This document shows, in pieces, positions 34,249 to 45,099 of a DNA stretch of 64,000 nt (position 1 is the stretch's first letter; the number at the start of each line of letters is the position of its first letter). Under the pieces are notes generated by a model. It made no database searches, was not told where the DNA came from, and was given only the letters and a program-made list of their open reading frames with translations. The translations under genes were made by a program, and so were the position numbers. Origin of the DNA: Diphasiastrum complanatum. Lineage: Eukaryota > Streptophyta > Lycopodiopsida > Lycopodiales > Lycopodiaceae. The stretch is taken from NCBI GenBank assembly GCA_029204225.1, contig CM055103.1, positions 43,968,604 through 44,032,603 on the forward strand, read 5' to 3'.

Positions 34249-35305
34249 ATGGCCAAAAAGAAGATCCGGGGGAGCCCAAGACCCCCCACCCACCTTTCCC
34301 CACGCTCCCCCCACACTAGCTCCTCCTCCTCCTCCTCCATCGCCCTAGTTGCTACCCCCCCTACTTCGCCCTCCTCCTCCTCCGTATCTCCTCCTTCCCC
34401 CTCCCCTACCCCTCCTCCCTCTGCTGCGCAGCAGGTAGCAGCAGGCCTGTTCTGCTGCTGATGTACCTGCTGCGCAGCAGCAGGCTTGCCCCGTGTTCCC
34501 TACTGCTTGGCAGCATGATGGACTTGCTGCTACCAGACAGCAGGGGGTTGTGCCTCAGCCCCCCTCCCTGTCCCGGTTCCTATTCCTACGGCCAGTCCTA
34601 TCATCGACCCTCATACCCCATCCGTCCCTCTTACCCCCTTTCTTTCTACGGTGGACTATTCTAGCACCAAATCCTTCGAAACCTTTCTTGCCTGTGAACT
34701 GAAATCTCTTAAAGCTGAGGTCCAATCACTTAGATCGGAGGTTAATCATTTACGAGAGGATAACAGTCGGTTGCGGACAGCCTTTACAGATTTCAGTGCC
34801 ATTCCTTTGCTCAATGATGGGGCTGCAACAAAGATCCAGGAAATACAAGAAGAGCTGACCCAACACAAGGAATCCACCAAAACGTGGGCATCACTCCTTA
34901 AAGGCGGCAATGAAGGTAACCACATGTCGAGTTTCATTGCTGCCACTTTATCAGAAGAAAAATTGAGAGAACAAAAATCGCATAATGTTAAGAGTTCGTG
35001 GAATTCCCGATACCCGAAATACATTACAGGAAGCAAGTAACTTTTTGAGCACTACGTTGTCCCATCATAGCAATGGAATTGATAAAGTTTGGCGACCAAA
35101 GAAAGATAATGCCACGCTTGTCATTCGCTTTACATCGTTGGAAGAACGCAGATCAGTCCTCCGACTTAAATCCAAACTCAAGGGTACCAAAATTTATTTG
35201 GATGATGACCTGACATTTATTCAGGTGGAAGAACGTCGAAGAGCTTTTTATGAAGCTCGTGAGCAAGGCAGAATTGCTATCTACAGAGATGGACAGGTTA
35301 AATAA
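34249..35305 (+). pseudogene. LINE G ORF1 (coiled-coil RNA-binding protein)
   Basis: The start MAKKKIRGSPRPPTHLSP at 34249 gives a basic, then Ser/Pro-rich N-terminus; related MARK starts occur in the minus-strand LINEs. From 34651: a coiled coil (LKSLKAEVQSLRSEVNHLRE), WASLLKGGNEG and SFIAATLSEEKLREQKSHN. A frameshift near 34990 passes to RVRGIPDTRNTLQEASNFLS, KSKLKGTKIYLDDDLTFIQV and GRIAIYRDGQVK, with the stop at 35305. This is the L1-ORF1-like layout of coiled coil, RNA-recognition domain and C-terminal domain. Confidence 0.8.
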
Positions 35306-35385
35306 ATTGATGGCAAGTCACACTAGGTAGTCGGGGGCCCTAGGCATGGGAGCGCCCCGGGCCCCCATCCATCACCTTCTCCATT

Positions 35386-36678
35386 GTGTATAAGTGTTTG
35401 GAATTGTAATGGGATACACTCATCTTCGACAATGGGTGATCTTTTGGACTTCATTACACATGGAGCCATTCTATTTTTCACGGAGACACATGAGAGCTCC
35501 TTGAGGGGATTACCGGAATTTTCTGGATTTTGATGGTATTCAGCATTTAGGGCAGAGACACGGATTATGGCAGTAGAGGTTCAGGTGGGGTTGCATGTCT
35601 ATATCGGGAATCTTTACAGCCAATCCTCCAGTTAGTCAGCCAGGATGAGCATGCGTGTTATCTTTGGATTCGCCTCATTGGTCAGAGTCTTGGATTGGAC
35701 AGGGATACTTTTATAGCCATTTGTTATTTTCCTCTTGAGACATCTACTTTTGCTGATTGTACTGATTCTCCATATGCTGATCTTTCTTCCGATATCCTCC
35801 GTCATGCAGAGCGTGGCCATATTATATTGACTAGTGATTTTAATGCCAGAACAGCCTCACGTCAACCGGTATTTCATGACATTGCAGACTCACTTCACAT
35901 ACGGGCCCTTGATGATGTGGATATGGGTATTACCAGGATTTTTGTTGATGCTGCCGGTCCAGTCACGACCTATGGTGAGTATCTACTTCATCTGGGAGCA
36001 GCTCATGAGTTAGCCATTTTTAATGGCCTCTCGTACAGGCCCAATTCTAGTGCCTTCACGTGCCATCCTCATAGCGGCGGTCATAGTGTGGTGGATTATC
36101 TCATGGGATCCCCCCCTCTTATCTCTCGCATCTCTGATTTTCACATCTCTTCCACTACATTGTCCGACCATTCACACCTATCTTTTTGCCTTGGGCATAT
36201 CGCACAACCTAATATACATCCTACTCCTGTTACTACTCCTAAGCGAGCACCTATATACCATTTTGATCCCATCCTCATTCCTCAATACCAAGAATCTCTC
36301 ACCACCTTACTTCATCACTTCCCTACTGACACTTCATTGGAGGATCAAGCTACTTTCCTCACTAATACTCTTCATATGGCAGCCACACTTGTTTTCCCTT
36401 CTCGTCGTCCTCCTACCAACTCTCTTTCACATAAAACTCGTGCTCCTAAACAACCTTGGTATGACTCTGACTGTCTTCTCCTCCATCAACAAGTTATCCA
36501 ATGTCAATCCGCCTATCTCCTCCATGATATCCTGCACACATACCGAAGGGTCCTCCGCAATAAAAAAAATGTACTTATAACACGAATAAGGGAAAAAGGC
36601 TTATTAATCTTCCTTCCAGTTCCTCTACTGGTGCTTTTTGGCGTGCCTTTACCCCTCGCTCTCCAACCCCCCCATTGA
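35386..36678 (+). pseudogene. LINE G ORF2 APE-type endonuclease
   Basis: It begins ISVWNCNGIHSSSTMGDLLD, followed by FFTETHESSLRGLPE (catalytic Glu). A stop after EFSGF and two shifts follow to about 35690. From 35695 the frame is open for 327 codons: AICYFPLETSTFADC, ILTSDFNARTASR (the GDFNAR box with G changed to S), HSGGHSVVDYLMGSPPL and TLSDHSHLS. A linker with YRRVLRNKKN precedes a frameshift to the RT frame near 36600. Confidence 0.8.
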
Positions 36679-38309
36679 CTGATCTCCACATCTGGACTGA
36701 GTATGCCACCGCTTTATATACCTTACCTGCTGATATCCCAATTGTTATTTCTCCTCATCCCTCTGAGTTTTCGTTCTTCACTGTTGACATGGTTCTCGTG
36801 GCCATTAAGAAGTTAAGAACTCGCCACGCCCGTCACATTGATGACCTAGAATCTGAACTCCTCCTCCATGCTCCTGACACACTAGCACCGGTGTTATCCA
36901 CTCTCCTTAACCAAGCAGTTATTCACGGTTTTCCCTCTTCCTGGTGCACTAATATCATCCACCTCATCCACAAGAGCGGGGATCCCATGAAACCTGATAA
37001 CTATCGCACTATTATGATCAGACATATTATTGCTAAGCTCTATGGCACCATTCTCTAGTCAGCAGTGAGTACAGAGGCAGAGACTCAGAGACTACATGCT
37101 TTGGGTCAGGCTGGTTTTCGGACACACTACTCTACTACAGACCACATCCTTACACTCCGATCTATCATTGAGCAGACCAGACACAGACGAGAGCGAGTTT
37201 ATTGCTGCTTTGCAGACTTCAGGAAAGCTTTTGACTCAGTTCCACGCCATTTACTCATCCAGAGGCTCAAGGACTTAGGCTTTTCCACGGATACCATTTT
37301 GGCAGTGGTGGCTTTATATGAGAGAGTTTTGGGTTGTTTCAGAGACACATCAGGCATTTCCGACCCGATATGGAGTAACATTGGGGTGAAACAGGGATGT
37401 TCCCTTTCACCTACGCTTTTTGGCCTATATATTGATGAGCTTGAGTCAGTTATCAGACAGGATGGTGGGATCGGCTGCAGTCTGGGTGACATACTTATTG
37501 CTATACTGTTATATGCTGATGATGTGGCTTTAGTCTCACCGACTAGAGATGGACTCTAGAGACATTTGGACAGCCTACATACTTTTTGCACCCGCTGGGG
37601 ATTGAGGGTGAATATATTGAAGACCAAAGTGATGGTCTTCAATACCTCCAGAGCCTTCATGCAACGTCAGGAGATTTTCCTCGATGGTCAGCTCTTGGAG
37701 ATTGTTTCATCCTACACTTATTTGGGTGTGAGTGATCCGATTTTCAGTATGCGGCAGGCAGCCTCAGATCGACTTGGGAAGGGTCATGCTTCCCTTGTCC
37801 AGTTTGAGAGATTTTGTTTCAGGAGTTATACTCATGATGCTCCCAGTAAGTGTCGTCTCTTCGACACTATGGTCACTCCTACAGCTTTATATGCGGCAGA
37901 GGTTTGGTGTACACGTATGGCCTCCTCGGATTGGTCTCGTATATCTCGACTCCAGACCTCCATGCTCTCTCGGATGATTAGGGCTAAGTCGTCAGTTCCA
38001 CACCAGATTATCACTGCTGAGTTTGCTATTCCTCCTATTTTAGTGGATGCCCTTTTAAGGCTCATTATATATATCCAGAGAGTATTGGTTCTCCCTTCTG
38101 ACAGCTATTCCTACCTTGCAATCACATCCTCGAGACTACTCTATGACAGTGGAGTCCATTTCTCATGGTACTCTCAGGCTGCACGCCTCTTGAGCACATT
38201 TGGTAATTCAGTTTCTGATCTCCCAGCAGGCACTCATGAGTACATTAGACGTTTCATTTATCGGGCTTATATCCAGCATACTTGGCAGGGGCAGTTGAGT
38301 GTCAAGTGA
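36675..38309 (+). pseudogene. LINE G reverse transcriptase with two TAG stops
   Basis: One frame spans 36675-38309, interrupted only by TAG codons at 37056-37058 and 37557-37559, both where relatives have CAA/CAG (Gln). Motifs in order: LHIWTEYATALYTLPA; DNYRTIMIRHIIAKLYGTIL; FADFRKAFDSVPRHLLIQRL; GVKQGCSLSPTLFGLYIDEL; ILLYADDVALVS (catalytic YADD); LRVNILKTKVMVFNTS; SSYTYLGVSDPIFSMRQAA. The frame ends at a TGA after SVK. This is the best preserved catalytic core among the (+) LINEs. Confidence 0.85.
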
Positions 38310-38992
38310 TATTTCTATCGGACACATTTTCTAGAGTTTAATGGAGCAGGCTTTCCTATACGGGCACACTATCTCTCCATGGACTCTCACATTGTTTACG
38401 GTTTACTCTTGGATAGTTTCGGGTTTCTTCCCACCAGCTTTCTATTGAGACTGGTCGTTACCAGGGTACTCCACGTGAGGACAGATTATGTCAAATGTGT
38501 TCCTTTGGAGAGATCGAGTCGGAGGAGCATTTCCTTTTCAGATGTTCGGCCTACTATGAGATCCGAGGAAGTTACCATTGTCTTTTTAGAGGTGCACCCA
38601 CTTTACGCTCTCTTATCACTCATGTGGATCCTAGGTGTGTCGCCCTTATGATATATGAGATGTCCTTGATACGGAGAGCCCGTGCTTCAGTGGATAGTGA
38701 TACACAACCTCAGATTACGGACTTTTCCACCAGTTGCCGTCCTCGACCAGATTCAGCTTCACACAATGACATCGACATTGACCTAGGTCATCGCGATCAA
38801 AGACAGCGCTTGACCTCAGGTATTACCGTGGTCCGAGCACTTCCGGTTACTAGGAGAGTTTGCCCTCAGAGGTCCCATACTGCACAGAGTCAGCACCCAC
38901 AGAGACGTCACAGACAATATTGGCACCCATCCTCTACTGCAGTATCATCTTTAAGGGCTCATATTACAAACTTCTTTAGTGGTCTTAGCTGA
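38310..38992 (+). pseudogene. LINE G ORF2 C-terminus with CCHC finger
   Basis: After the stop at 38309 the sequence continues in shifted frames. From 38495 the frame reads CSFGEIESEEHFLFRCSAYY and EIRGSYHCLFRGAP, the finger conserved in all copies (its first Cys lies just upstream at KCVPLE in a neighbouring frame). It continues through CVALMIYEMSLIRRARASVD to a Gln/Arg/His-rich tail with the stop at 38992. Confidence 0.75.
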
Positions 38993-39218
38993 TATCACAT
39001 ACAGTGCTCTGTCTTGGATTTACTTCTGTCTGTTGTAGTTATTTTTTCTCAGTGATAGACATTATGTACTTCAGCTTGCATTTCTATTTCAGATTATATT
39101 TCTTTAGCTGTTTTGTGGAGTTACTATGCTCCCTGATTACTACACACTTGAGATGTACCACTCTGTCTTATATGCTTTTTGGCATCAAAAGACATTAATA
39201 AAGCTTTCTTCTTTCTTC

Positions 39219-39280
<62 letters not shown>

Positions 39281-39283
<3 letters not shown>

Positions 39284-40023
39284 CACTTTTTGGATTATAT
39301 ATTGGCAAGCTAGAGAGGGTTATTGAGCAGTGTAGTGGTACAAGTTGCAGACTAAGCAATATATTGATTGCCATTCTTCTCTATGCATATGATGTGGTTC
39401 TAGTCTCTTCGACTAGAGAGGGCTTACAAAGACAATTGGATGGTCTCGATGATTTTTGCATCAGACGAAGTTTGGGGTGAACATTGCGGAGACCAAGGTT
39501 ATAGAATTCTCTCATCTAGGGCTTTCATATAGCCACAAGAACTCATCTTTGACGGTTAGCTACTGGAGGTAGTTTCATCTTACACTTACTTGTGAGTACT
39601 TTTTACTGGTCCTATATTCAAAATGAGACAGGCGACTACAGCTCACGGCCATGCTTCCCTTGTCCAGTTAGAGATTCTGTTTATAGAAGTTCATTCGGGA
39701 TGCTCTGAGTAAGTGCAGCCCTTTTTACCATTGTCACCCGCACAACCTTATATACAGCAGATCTCACCTCATTGGACTAGCCTAGTATCTTACAAGTATA
39801 GTTATGATGACAACAATGTGCAACATTTTACCATTCATAACTACTTTGTAGATGGATATATTTTGCATTATATTTATCTCATATCTTAATATTTAAGTCT
39901 ATATGTACTTTTTCACTTCTTTGGAGATGTTTCATACGCTCCTATTGACACCACATACTTGACATGTGCCTTTTTGTCTTATATGCCTTTTGGCACCAAA
40001 GAGACTCTCTCTCTCTCTCTCTC
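39281..40023 (+). mobile_element. LINE H: 5'-truncated 3' end
   Basis: It starts directly at the tail of LINE G within the RT, at TLFGLYIGKLERVIEQC, and includes a mutated catalytic box (LLYAYDVVLVS; YAYD instead of YADD). Degenerate post-RT sequence follows, then the 3' UTR (from about 39900), hairpin TGCC-TTTT-GGCA (39984-39995), a deleted tail signature (CCAAAGAGA) and a short (TC)n (40005-40023). The full finger region is missing. Confidence 0.8.
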
Positions 40024-40936
40024 CATGGAAAAATTCTATCCAAGTCTTTAACAGAAATTCTATTAGTTGATTGTCAATTACCTTGGTTATTATACACAAA
40101 ACATTCTTCTAGTCAAGACATTGTACAATTTTGTTTGGCTCCATTGAACATTAACGAGAACAATTTTATTCTTTTGGCTAGCAAACATCAATTCGAGAAC
40201 AAACAACATCAAGCTTGTAATTTATGCAAATGATAAAAAGAGTATGAAAGCGGACATTGAGTTGAAATTTTAACCTTGGGTTTTGAGAATTGCACTTCTT
40301 TTGGGGGTTCCTCCTCTGGATTTTTCTTGCTAAAAATCTTCGCAAACATGTTGAGCTTACAGTTGTACTAGCCTCCAAAATTCTTCAATTGCATAATTGA
40401 GAGAATGAAAATTTGCACATCATAGCTACTTTCTAAAAGGAATAGTTCTTAGTAGACCAACTTATCTTGATTGCCTTGAAGAGCACAAAAATTCAAATAG
40501 CTCACTAATCTTGATGGTATGGATCAATCCTCTTTACTTACCATATAAACAAAAGGGAAACACAATTCACTTAGCTTTTCTATCAATACATTCATAGTTG
40601 CAACAAATTATGATTCGCTGGTTTCGCGATTCGCAGATTTGTGTCAAGATTCGCTGCACCGAATTCCAAAAAAAACAAAAAAAAACCTTTCTTTTAACTT
40701 CTCCCAAATTTTTTGGACCTAAAAACTATTAGAACTGGACCTGAATTATATTGGAGTTGAACCTGAAATTATTGGAAAATCTAGTACATTTCCAGTAAAT
40801 GGGTTTCCAATAGTTTCAAGTTCAATTCCAGTACTTTTAGGTCCAAAAAAATTTCGAGAAGTTAAAGAAAAAAAATTGCGATTAATGAACTCCAAGCGAA
40901 TCACAATTTAGACCGTAATTCTGAATTGCAGAGCAT
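40024..40936. other. Anonymous spacer with a fold-back repeat
   Basis: A short frame (39964-40233) reads through the LINE tail and has no recognised match. Bases 40688-40775 and 40808-40868 form an imperfect inverted repeat, with arms built around TTTTTTGGACCTAAAA and its complement TTTTAGGTCCAAAAAA. No coding signal is seen in 40240-40936. Confidence 0.5.
40688..40868. repeat. Imperfect inverted repeat (fold-back)
   Basis: The left arm (TTAACTTCTC..AAATTTTTTGGACCTAAAA..ACTATT..GAA) and right arm (complement of TTTTAGGTCCAAAAAAATTT..GAGAAGTTAA) pair over about 60-80 bp around a ~30-bp loop (GTACATTTCCAGTAAATGGG). It could be a small MITE or part of the neighbouring DNA transposon end. No terminal target duplication was identified. 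Confidence 0.6.
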
Positions 40937-40939
40937 CTA

Positions 40940-40979
<40 letters not shown>

Positions 40980-41077
40980 TAGAATCACATGATACCGCCA
41001 TTATGGTACCACCGGTACCATAATGGTGGTACTGCGGTTATGGTGCCGCCCTGGGATCCGCGGTACCAGGGCGGCAC
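40937..41077. repeat. Terminal module: (AT)n palindrome plus two hairpins
   Basis: CTATGAT(AT)nATCATAG spans 40937-40982. Hairpin 1 (40994-41030) has 17-bp arms around GGTACC with one mismatch and a 3-bp loop. Hairpin 2 (41043-41077) has perfect 12-bp arms GTGCCGCCCTGG/CCAGGGCGGCAC. Similar hairpins with GGTACC and GGATCC words occur at 59809-59872. Confidence 0.75.
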
Positions 41078-41206
41078 TAGTATATAATATTTTTTATTAT
41101 TTTTTTTTAATTTTCTAATAAAAAAGTGCTTCTCTAAATGCAAATTAGATCCAAAAAAAAATGAGAAAAAAAAGGGTTTAGACTGTACAAGGGGCAGGGG
41201 GAGTAG

Positions 41207-41550
41207 ACCTTGGGGCCAATGGGAGTGCAGCATGTGGGGGAGCAACAAATGGGGGCAGGTACAACGTCACATGGGCACTATGGGGGAGCAAACCATGGGG
41301 CCAATGGGAGTGCAGCACGTAAGGAGCAACACATGGGGCAGGTACTCCTGTGGATCATGGGCACTGTTGGGAGGGCAGACCATGGGGCCAATGGGAGTGC
41401 AGCACGTGGGGAGCAACACATGGGGCAGGTACTCCTGTGGATCATGGGCACTGTTGGGAGGGCAGACCATGGGGCCAATGGGAGTGGAGCACGTGGGGGA
41501 GCAACACATGGGGGCAAGTACAGCGGCACATGGAGGGATCATCAACAACT
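41207..41550 (+). repeat. 87-bp tandem repeat, about four copies
   Basis: Units begin ACCATGGGGCCAATGGGAGT at 41292, 41379 and 41466 (period 87), with a diverged unit from about 41207. Since 87 is a multiple of three, several frames stay open across the array, producing spurious repetitive ORFs on both strands. I infer a minisatellite in the transposon's subterminal region. Confidence 0.85.
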
Positions 41551-41667
41551 GCACATGGGCAAATAGGCTGTGGTGTTAAATAGGCACTCACAATGCCATG
41601 TGAGAGGCATTTTTTGAGGCTGTGAGAGAGGCTGTGAGAGGCAGTTTGAGAAACAGGGTGTCGTGAG

Positions 41668-42009
41668 ATGGCGGAGCGCATACCACCGAAGCTCGAGGGC
41701 GAAGCTAGGAGGAAGCTCGAGGAAGGTGTTCGACGGCACAACGAAAGGCATCGAAAGCAAGAGGCAGACATTGCAGAGATGCTGCAACAGGATCGGCAGA
41801 GTCACCCGGAGCTGGAGCCCCCCGCCCCCGCTGTGCCCCCTACCCTTGCTATCAAGCTGGATTTGGATGAGCAGATTGGAATGAACTTCACACGACGGCA
41901 GCTCATCATGGGGCGGCCCACCAGGCTAACCAGGAGGCAAAGCGAGAGCGACAGAACAATGCACCTGACGAGGGCGAGGAGTCAGTGGAGGATCCGTAGG
42001 AATGTTTAG
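41668..42009 (+). CDS. Small ORF (113 aa) of hAT-like element, unknown function
   Basis: The frame starts MAERIPPKLEGEARRKLEEG and is rich in Arg, Glu and Gln (HNERHRKQEADIAEMLQQDR), likely a helical, coiled-coil-prone segment. Pro-rich sequence (PELEPPAPAVPPTLA), LDEQIGMNFTRRQLIMGRP and a basic tail follow. The equivalent region of copy X2 (51190-51400) has several stops but recognisable similarity, so the ORF belongs to the element. It runs convergent to the transposase gene. I match it to no family. It could be a second transposon protein or a captured host exon. Confidence 0.5.
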   Translation: MAERIPPKLEGEARRKLEEGVRRHNERHRKQEADIAEMLQQDRQSHPELEPPAPAVPPTLAIKLDLDEQIGMNFTRRQLIMGRPTRLTRRQSESDRTMHLTRARSQWRIRRNV

Positions 42010-42508
42010 AATAGATAAGGTCCAGCCGTATGTGGCGGACTGTTGTTATGTGATTTTCGGCGGTATATGAGGTAGCATTCAGTGTCTAACATAGTATAAA
42101 AAAAAGCCCCAGCTGTATATGGCGGGATACGTATTGTTATTTTGATACATCTGTTGAATTAGTATACAGTGTGTTTTTTGTGCAACGCGCGCATGGAGTA
42201 ATGCAATGTAATGTATGTGTTTATGAAATGCTATCAGGGGGAGTGTATTTCTGTGAACTGCATCTGCTATCAATCTCTACAGTTGAAACTAATTGAAAAT
42301 ACAATTCACACACGCACATACAATTTGAGATAAAATTGAAAACAGAGCATCACATTTACAAATCGACATATACACAATGTGCAGCAAATAAAGTACGTCC
42401 AACACTAGATATAATATATAGAATGCTCTGAGTACAGTGTTCGACCATTTGGCCGCCAAACATGGAACATGATATCAAACTGCTAAAAATAAAATATCAG
42501 AGCCACAA

Positions 42509-43582
42509 TCAATGCTCTTGCTCTGGCTCAGAAGAATGCTCCGGAGATAACTCAAGGCCCCGAGCTGACTCTCGCAGCCGATATCTATGCATGTCTAGAA
42601 CTGGCATGGGCTGTGTATCCGAGAAGGAGGACTCGTCATCCACATCCTCCCAATCTGCCTCCTCATCAGCTCCCAAACAAGCCAAACCGACTACCCCTGC
42701 TCCAGCTGACTGTGTATCGCTAGCTGCACCTGGAGCCCTGCAAGGTCGTCCTCTCTTCCCTGGCTGTTTCTGTGCTCTGCCTTTCCTGTTCGGTGCACCC
42801 TTGGGCCTTCCTGGTCTCTTGCGAACGAGGGGAGCTATCAATGCCTCATCACCCCCATGCACATCACCTGGCTGGCTAGGCTGGGATAGGGAAGCCAGAG
42901 AGGCTGGCTAGGCTGGCTAGGCTGGCTGGCTGGGATAGGGAAGCCAGAGAGGGATATCCCTGTGCAGCTGAGCGGGGAGCATGAGCCCGTGGCTGGAGTG
43001 TGTGCCCATGGGCCTGCTGCAGGTGGAGGAACTGGCTGTGGGGTGGCCGTCCCTGCAAGAGGCAAGTACAGCGGTGATATGTATTGAAAGGGGCGTTGTG
43101 GTGGCCGGTACTGGTACATCCTAGGTGTTGCCAAAGGAGGAGCCAGTGGAGTGGGTGCTCCCAAAGGAGGAGGATGTGAAGTGGCTACTGCCACTGGAGG
43201 AGCCACTGTGGATGTGGACGCTGCAAGAGAAAACTTGGGCACATATGGTGGCCTGCCATGGAAGTGGACGGCGATGGAGGGACTGCAGGCCTCGATGGCA
43301 TCGATGGCCCTGGACGTGTTGTGCGGCACACATACACTCTCTGAGGAACTGGAGGCACCAAGTCTAGCTGCTCTGGCTGAGACTCTGTGTATGGCATGCT
43401 GGCAAGAGATGATGGGGGTGCCCTGATACTCGGCATCTGCTGGGCCTCTGAATCCAATGTGGCAATCAAGTCGTCTAGCTGGGCATCTGAATACAAATGC
43501 TCTGGGCTCTAGGCTTCATCCTGTGCACCATCCTCTGAATCATCCCGTGCCTCATCATGTGCACCCTGTAGACAATTCCAAA
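42509..43582 (-). pseudogene. hAT-like gene C-terminal extension (copy X1)
   Basis: In minus-strand order it reads SDAQLDDLIATLDSEAQQMP (43496), a Pro/Ala-rich low-complexity stretch (TPLAPPLATPRMYQYRPPQR), then in another frame LIAPLVRKRPGRPKGAPNRK, a basic AT-hook-like segment. An acidic stretch (ADEEADWEDVDDESSFSD) and the end SPEHSSEPEQEH at 42509 follow. Copy X2 has the same order at 51976-53050. At least two frameshifts break it. The 43582 end is cut by LINE L. Confidence 0.65.
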
Positions 43583-43902
43583 CACCTATACGCAATGGAG
43601 AATGTGATGGAAGGGGGCCCGGGGCAAACAGGCAGTCCGCAGCAGGGGTAACGGACACAGTCTGTAGTAGCAGGAGGTCCAGCAACAGCAAGAGGGCGTA
43701 CGGAAGAAAGGGGAGCTGTGGTAGAGGAAGAGCGAGTAGGGTGAGGGGAGCGTGAGCTCCCTTTTACTTTTCTTGCCATTGAAGGAGGGGGAAGGGGGGG
43801 GGGGGGGGGGGGGGGCATTGAGTTCCCAGACCCTCACCATCACCATCATCGCTGGAGAGGAGCCGTCGCCATCACCAACGCTGGAGAGGAGCCGTCACCA
43901 TA
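43583..43902 (-). mobile_element. LINE L: 5' end fragment
   Basis: On the minus strand this directly follows the tail of LINE I. It carries an ORF1 start MARKVKGSSRSPHPTRSSST (43779), like the starts in LINEs I and G, and a poly-C run. It ends at SITFSI..GVWNC, the first residues of ORF2. Most of ORF1 was therefore deleted before the fragment was cut at 43583, next to hAT-like sequence. Confidence 0.65.
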
Positions 43903-44257
43903 GAAAGAAAGAAAGAAAGATCTTTATTAATGTCCATGGAATACCCTAAGGTACATAGGACTGAAAAAAAGGTACATGTCAAGTATGCCCGGTGGGAGCG
44001 TGGAAGCTCTACCACCTAAAAGAAACAAGATTACAGTAAAACAGGAAATAGTGCTAGGCACAAGGAGAGTAAAGCATCATAGATGTCTCTCTGCTTGTGA
44101 AAAGAAAATGATGTAAAGTATGTTGTGGCACTGACTCTGAGCTAGCTGTGTCTCTCTGTCGTCGAGTGGATGATCGGTGGTGTCTAAGCTGCCATGAAGC
44201 TGTAGGCTGTGGCCTGCGGGCTGGCTGTCTCTCTGGCCGACGACACTGTCTCTGCCG

Positions 44258-44950
44258 TCAATGTATGGTGGCATCTGGAATCTCAGCCTCTCCATCAAAA
44301 TCACTACTCTCCTGCCTCTGTCTCCGGCGGGATAGACACTCCTGTATGCTCAGCTGTATCAAGGGGGAGGTGTCAGCGTCAAGACTCGCCATACGCAAGT
44401 CTATCATCTCCCGGATCATCAACGCAACACATCTGGAGTTCTCATACGATATCAAGGTAGAGAGTGCAAATGGATGATCTCGAAACAAGCAGTAGTATCT
44501 CCCTCGAATCTCATAGTAAGCTGGGCATCTGAAGAGAAAATGAAACTCATCCTCTATATCATGTAGGTCACACATACTACAAATCCGCGCATCTCTTGGG
44601 ATGCCCCTATATCTGCCAGTCTCAACAGCTAACTGGTGAGAGGAAACCCGGAACTGACCCATCACAATCCGCAGTCTGTGTGAGATACTGTTCACTAGGT
44701 ATCTGGGTAAAATGGGATACCCAGCAAGATCCCGGGATAGAAAATCTGCCCGATAAAACTCCGTCTTCACCCCAGATGAGTCCTGCCAAGTGCTCTGAAG
44801 ATATGCCCTGTATGGGTATCCTCTAATATATTGATGAGTACCAGTTGGTAGATCCGTAATGTGTATACTCAATGTGGAGAGGAGACGACAGGCCTGGGAA
44901 TACCATGAAAAGGAGTGTCCCTCAGAGTGTAGGTGCTGGGAGGACGACAA
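44258..44950 (-). pseudogene. LINE I ORF2 C-terminus with CCHC finger
   Basis: A 230-codon open frame: GHSFSWYSQACRLLSTLSIH, TDLPTGTHQYIRGYPYRAYL, RLRIVMGQFRVSSHQLAVET, then the finger CSMCDLHDIEDEFHFLFRCP and YYEIRGRYYCLFRDHPFALS. It ends with a charged tail (SRRRQRQESSDFDGEAEIPD) at 44258. This is the cleanest copy of the C-terminal domain in the window. Confidence 0.82.
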
Positions 44951-45099
44951 AGCTGCTGCAGCATAGTGTGTGCCTCTACCCTGGAGATCCTCCAGTCGCT
45001 GTATGAATGTGACAATATGGAACAGTGCCTCTATCTAAATAGGGGAGACAGCAAACTTTGCCAATATGATATGATGTGGGATAGAGGGTTTAGCCCGTA

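Larger units (their letters stand above)
34166..39280 (+). mobile_element. LINE G: most complete LINE copy (5.1 kb)
   Basis: LINE G runs from the (TC)n tail of LINE F to its own (TC)n tail (39222-39280). Its order is: GC-rich 5' end, ORF1 (34249-35305), ORF2 endonuclease (35386-36678), RT (36675-38309), C-terminal finger region (to 38992), 3' UTR, hairpin ATGC/GCAT (39172-39185), AAAAGACATTAATAAAGC, tail. All domains can be traced, but at least two frameshifts in ORF1 and several stops or shifts in ORF2 disable it. It is the best reference copy for the family here. Confidence 0.88.
40937..43582. mobile_element. hAT-like DNA transposon copy X1, left part
   Basis: X1 begins with a palindromic (AT)n module and two GC-rich hairpins (to 41077), similar in design to the right end of copy X2 (59809-59914). 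It then carries an 87-bp tandem repeat, a small plus-strand ORF (41668-42009) and the 3' end of a minus-strand gene (42509-43582) that matches the C-terminal extension of the transposase gene in X2. The rest of the gene is missing because LINE sequence abuts at 43583. I see no target duplication. Confidence 0.6.

Noticed and set aside
41210-41583. Repetitive ORFs on both strands over the 87-bp array
   Set aside because: The period is a multiple of three, so all frames lacking a stop in one unit stay open. No homology supports a protein.
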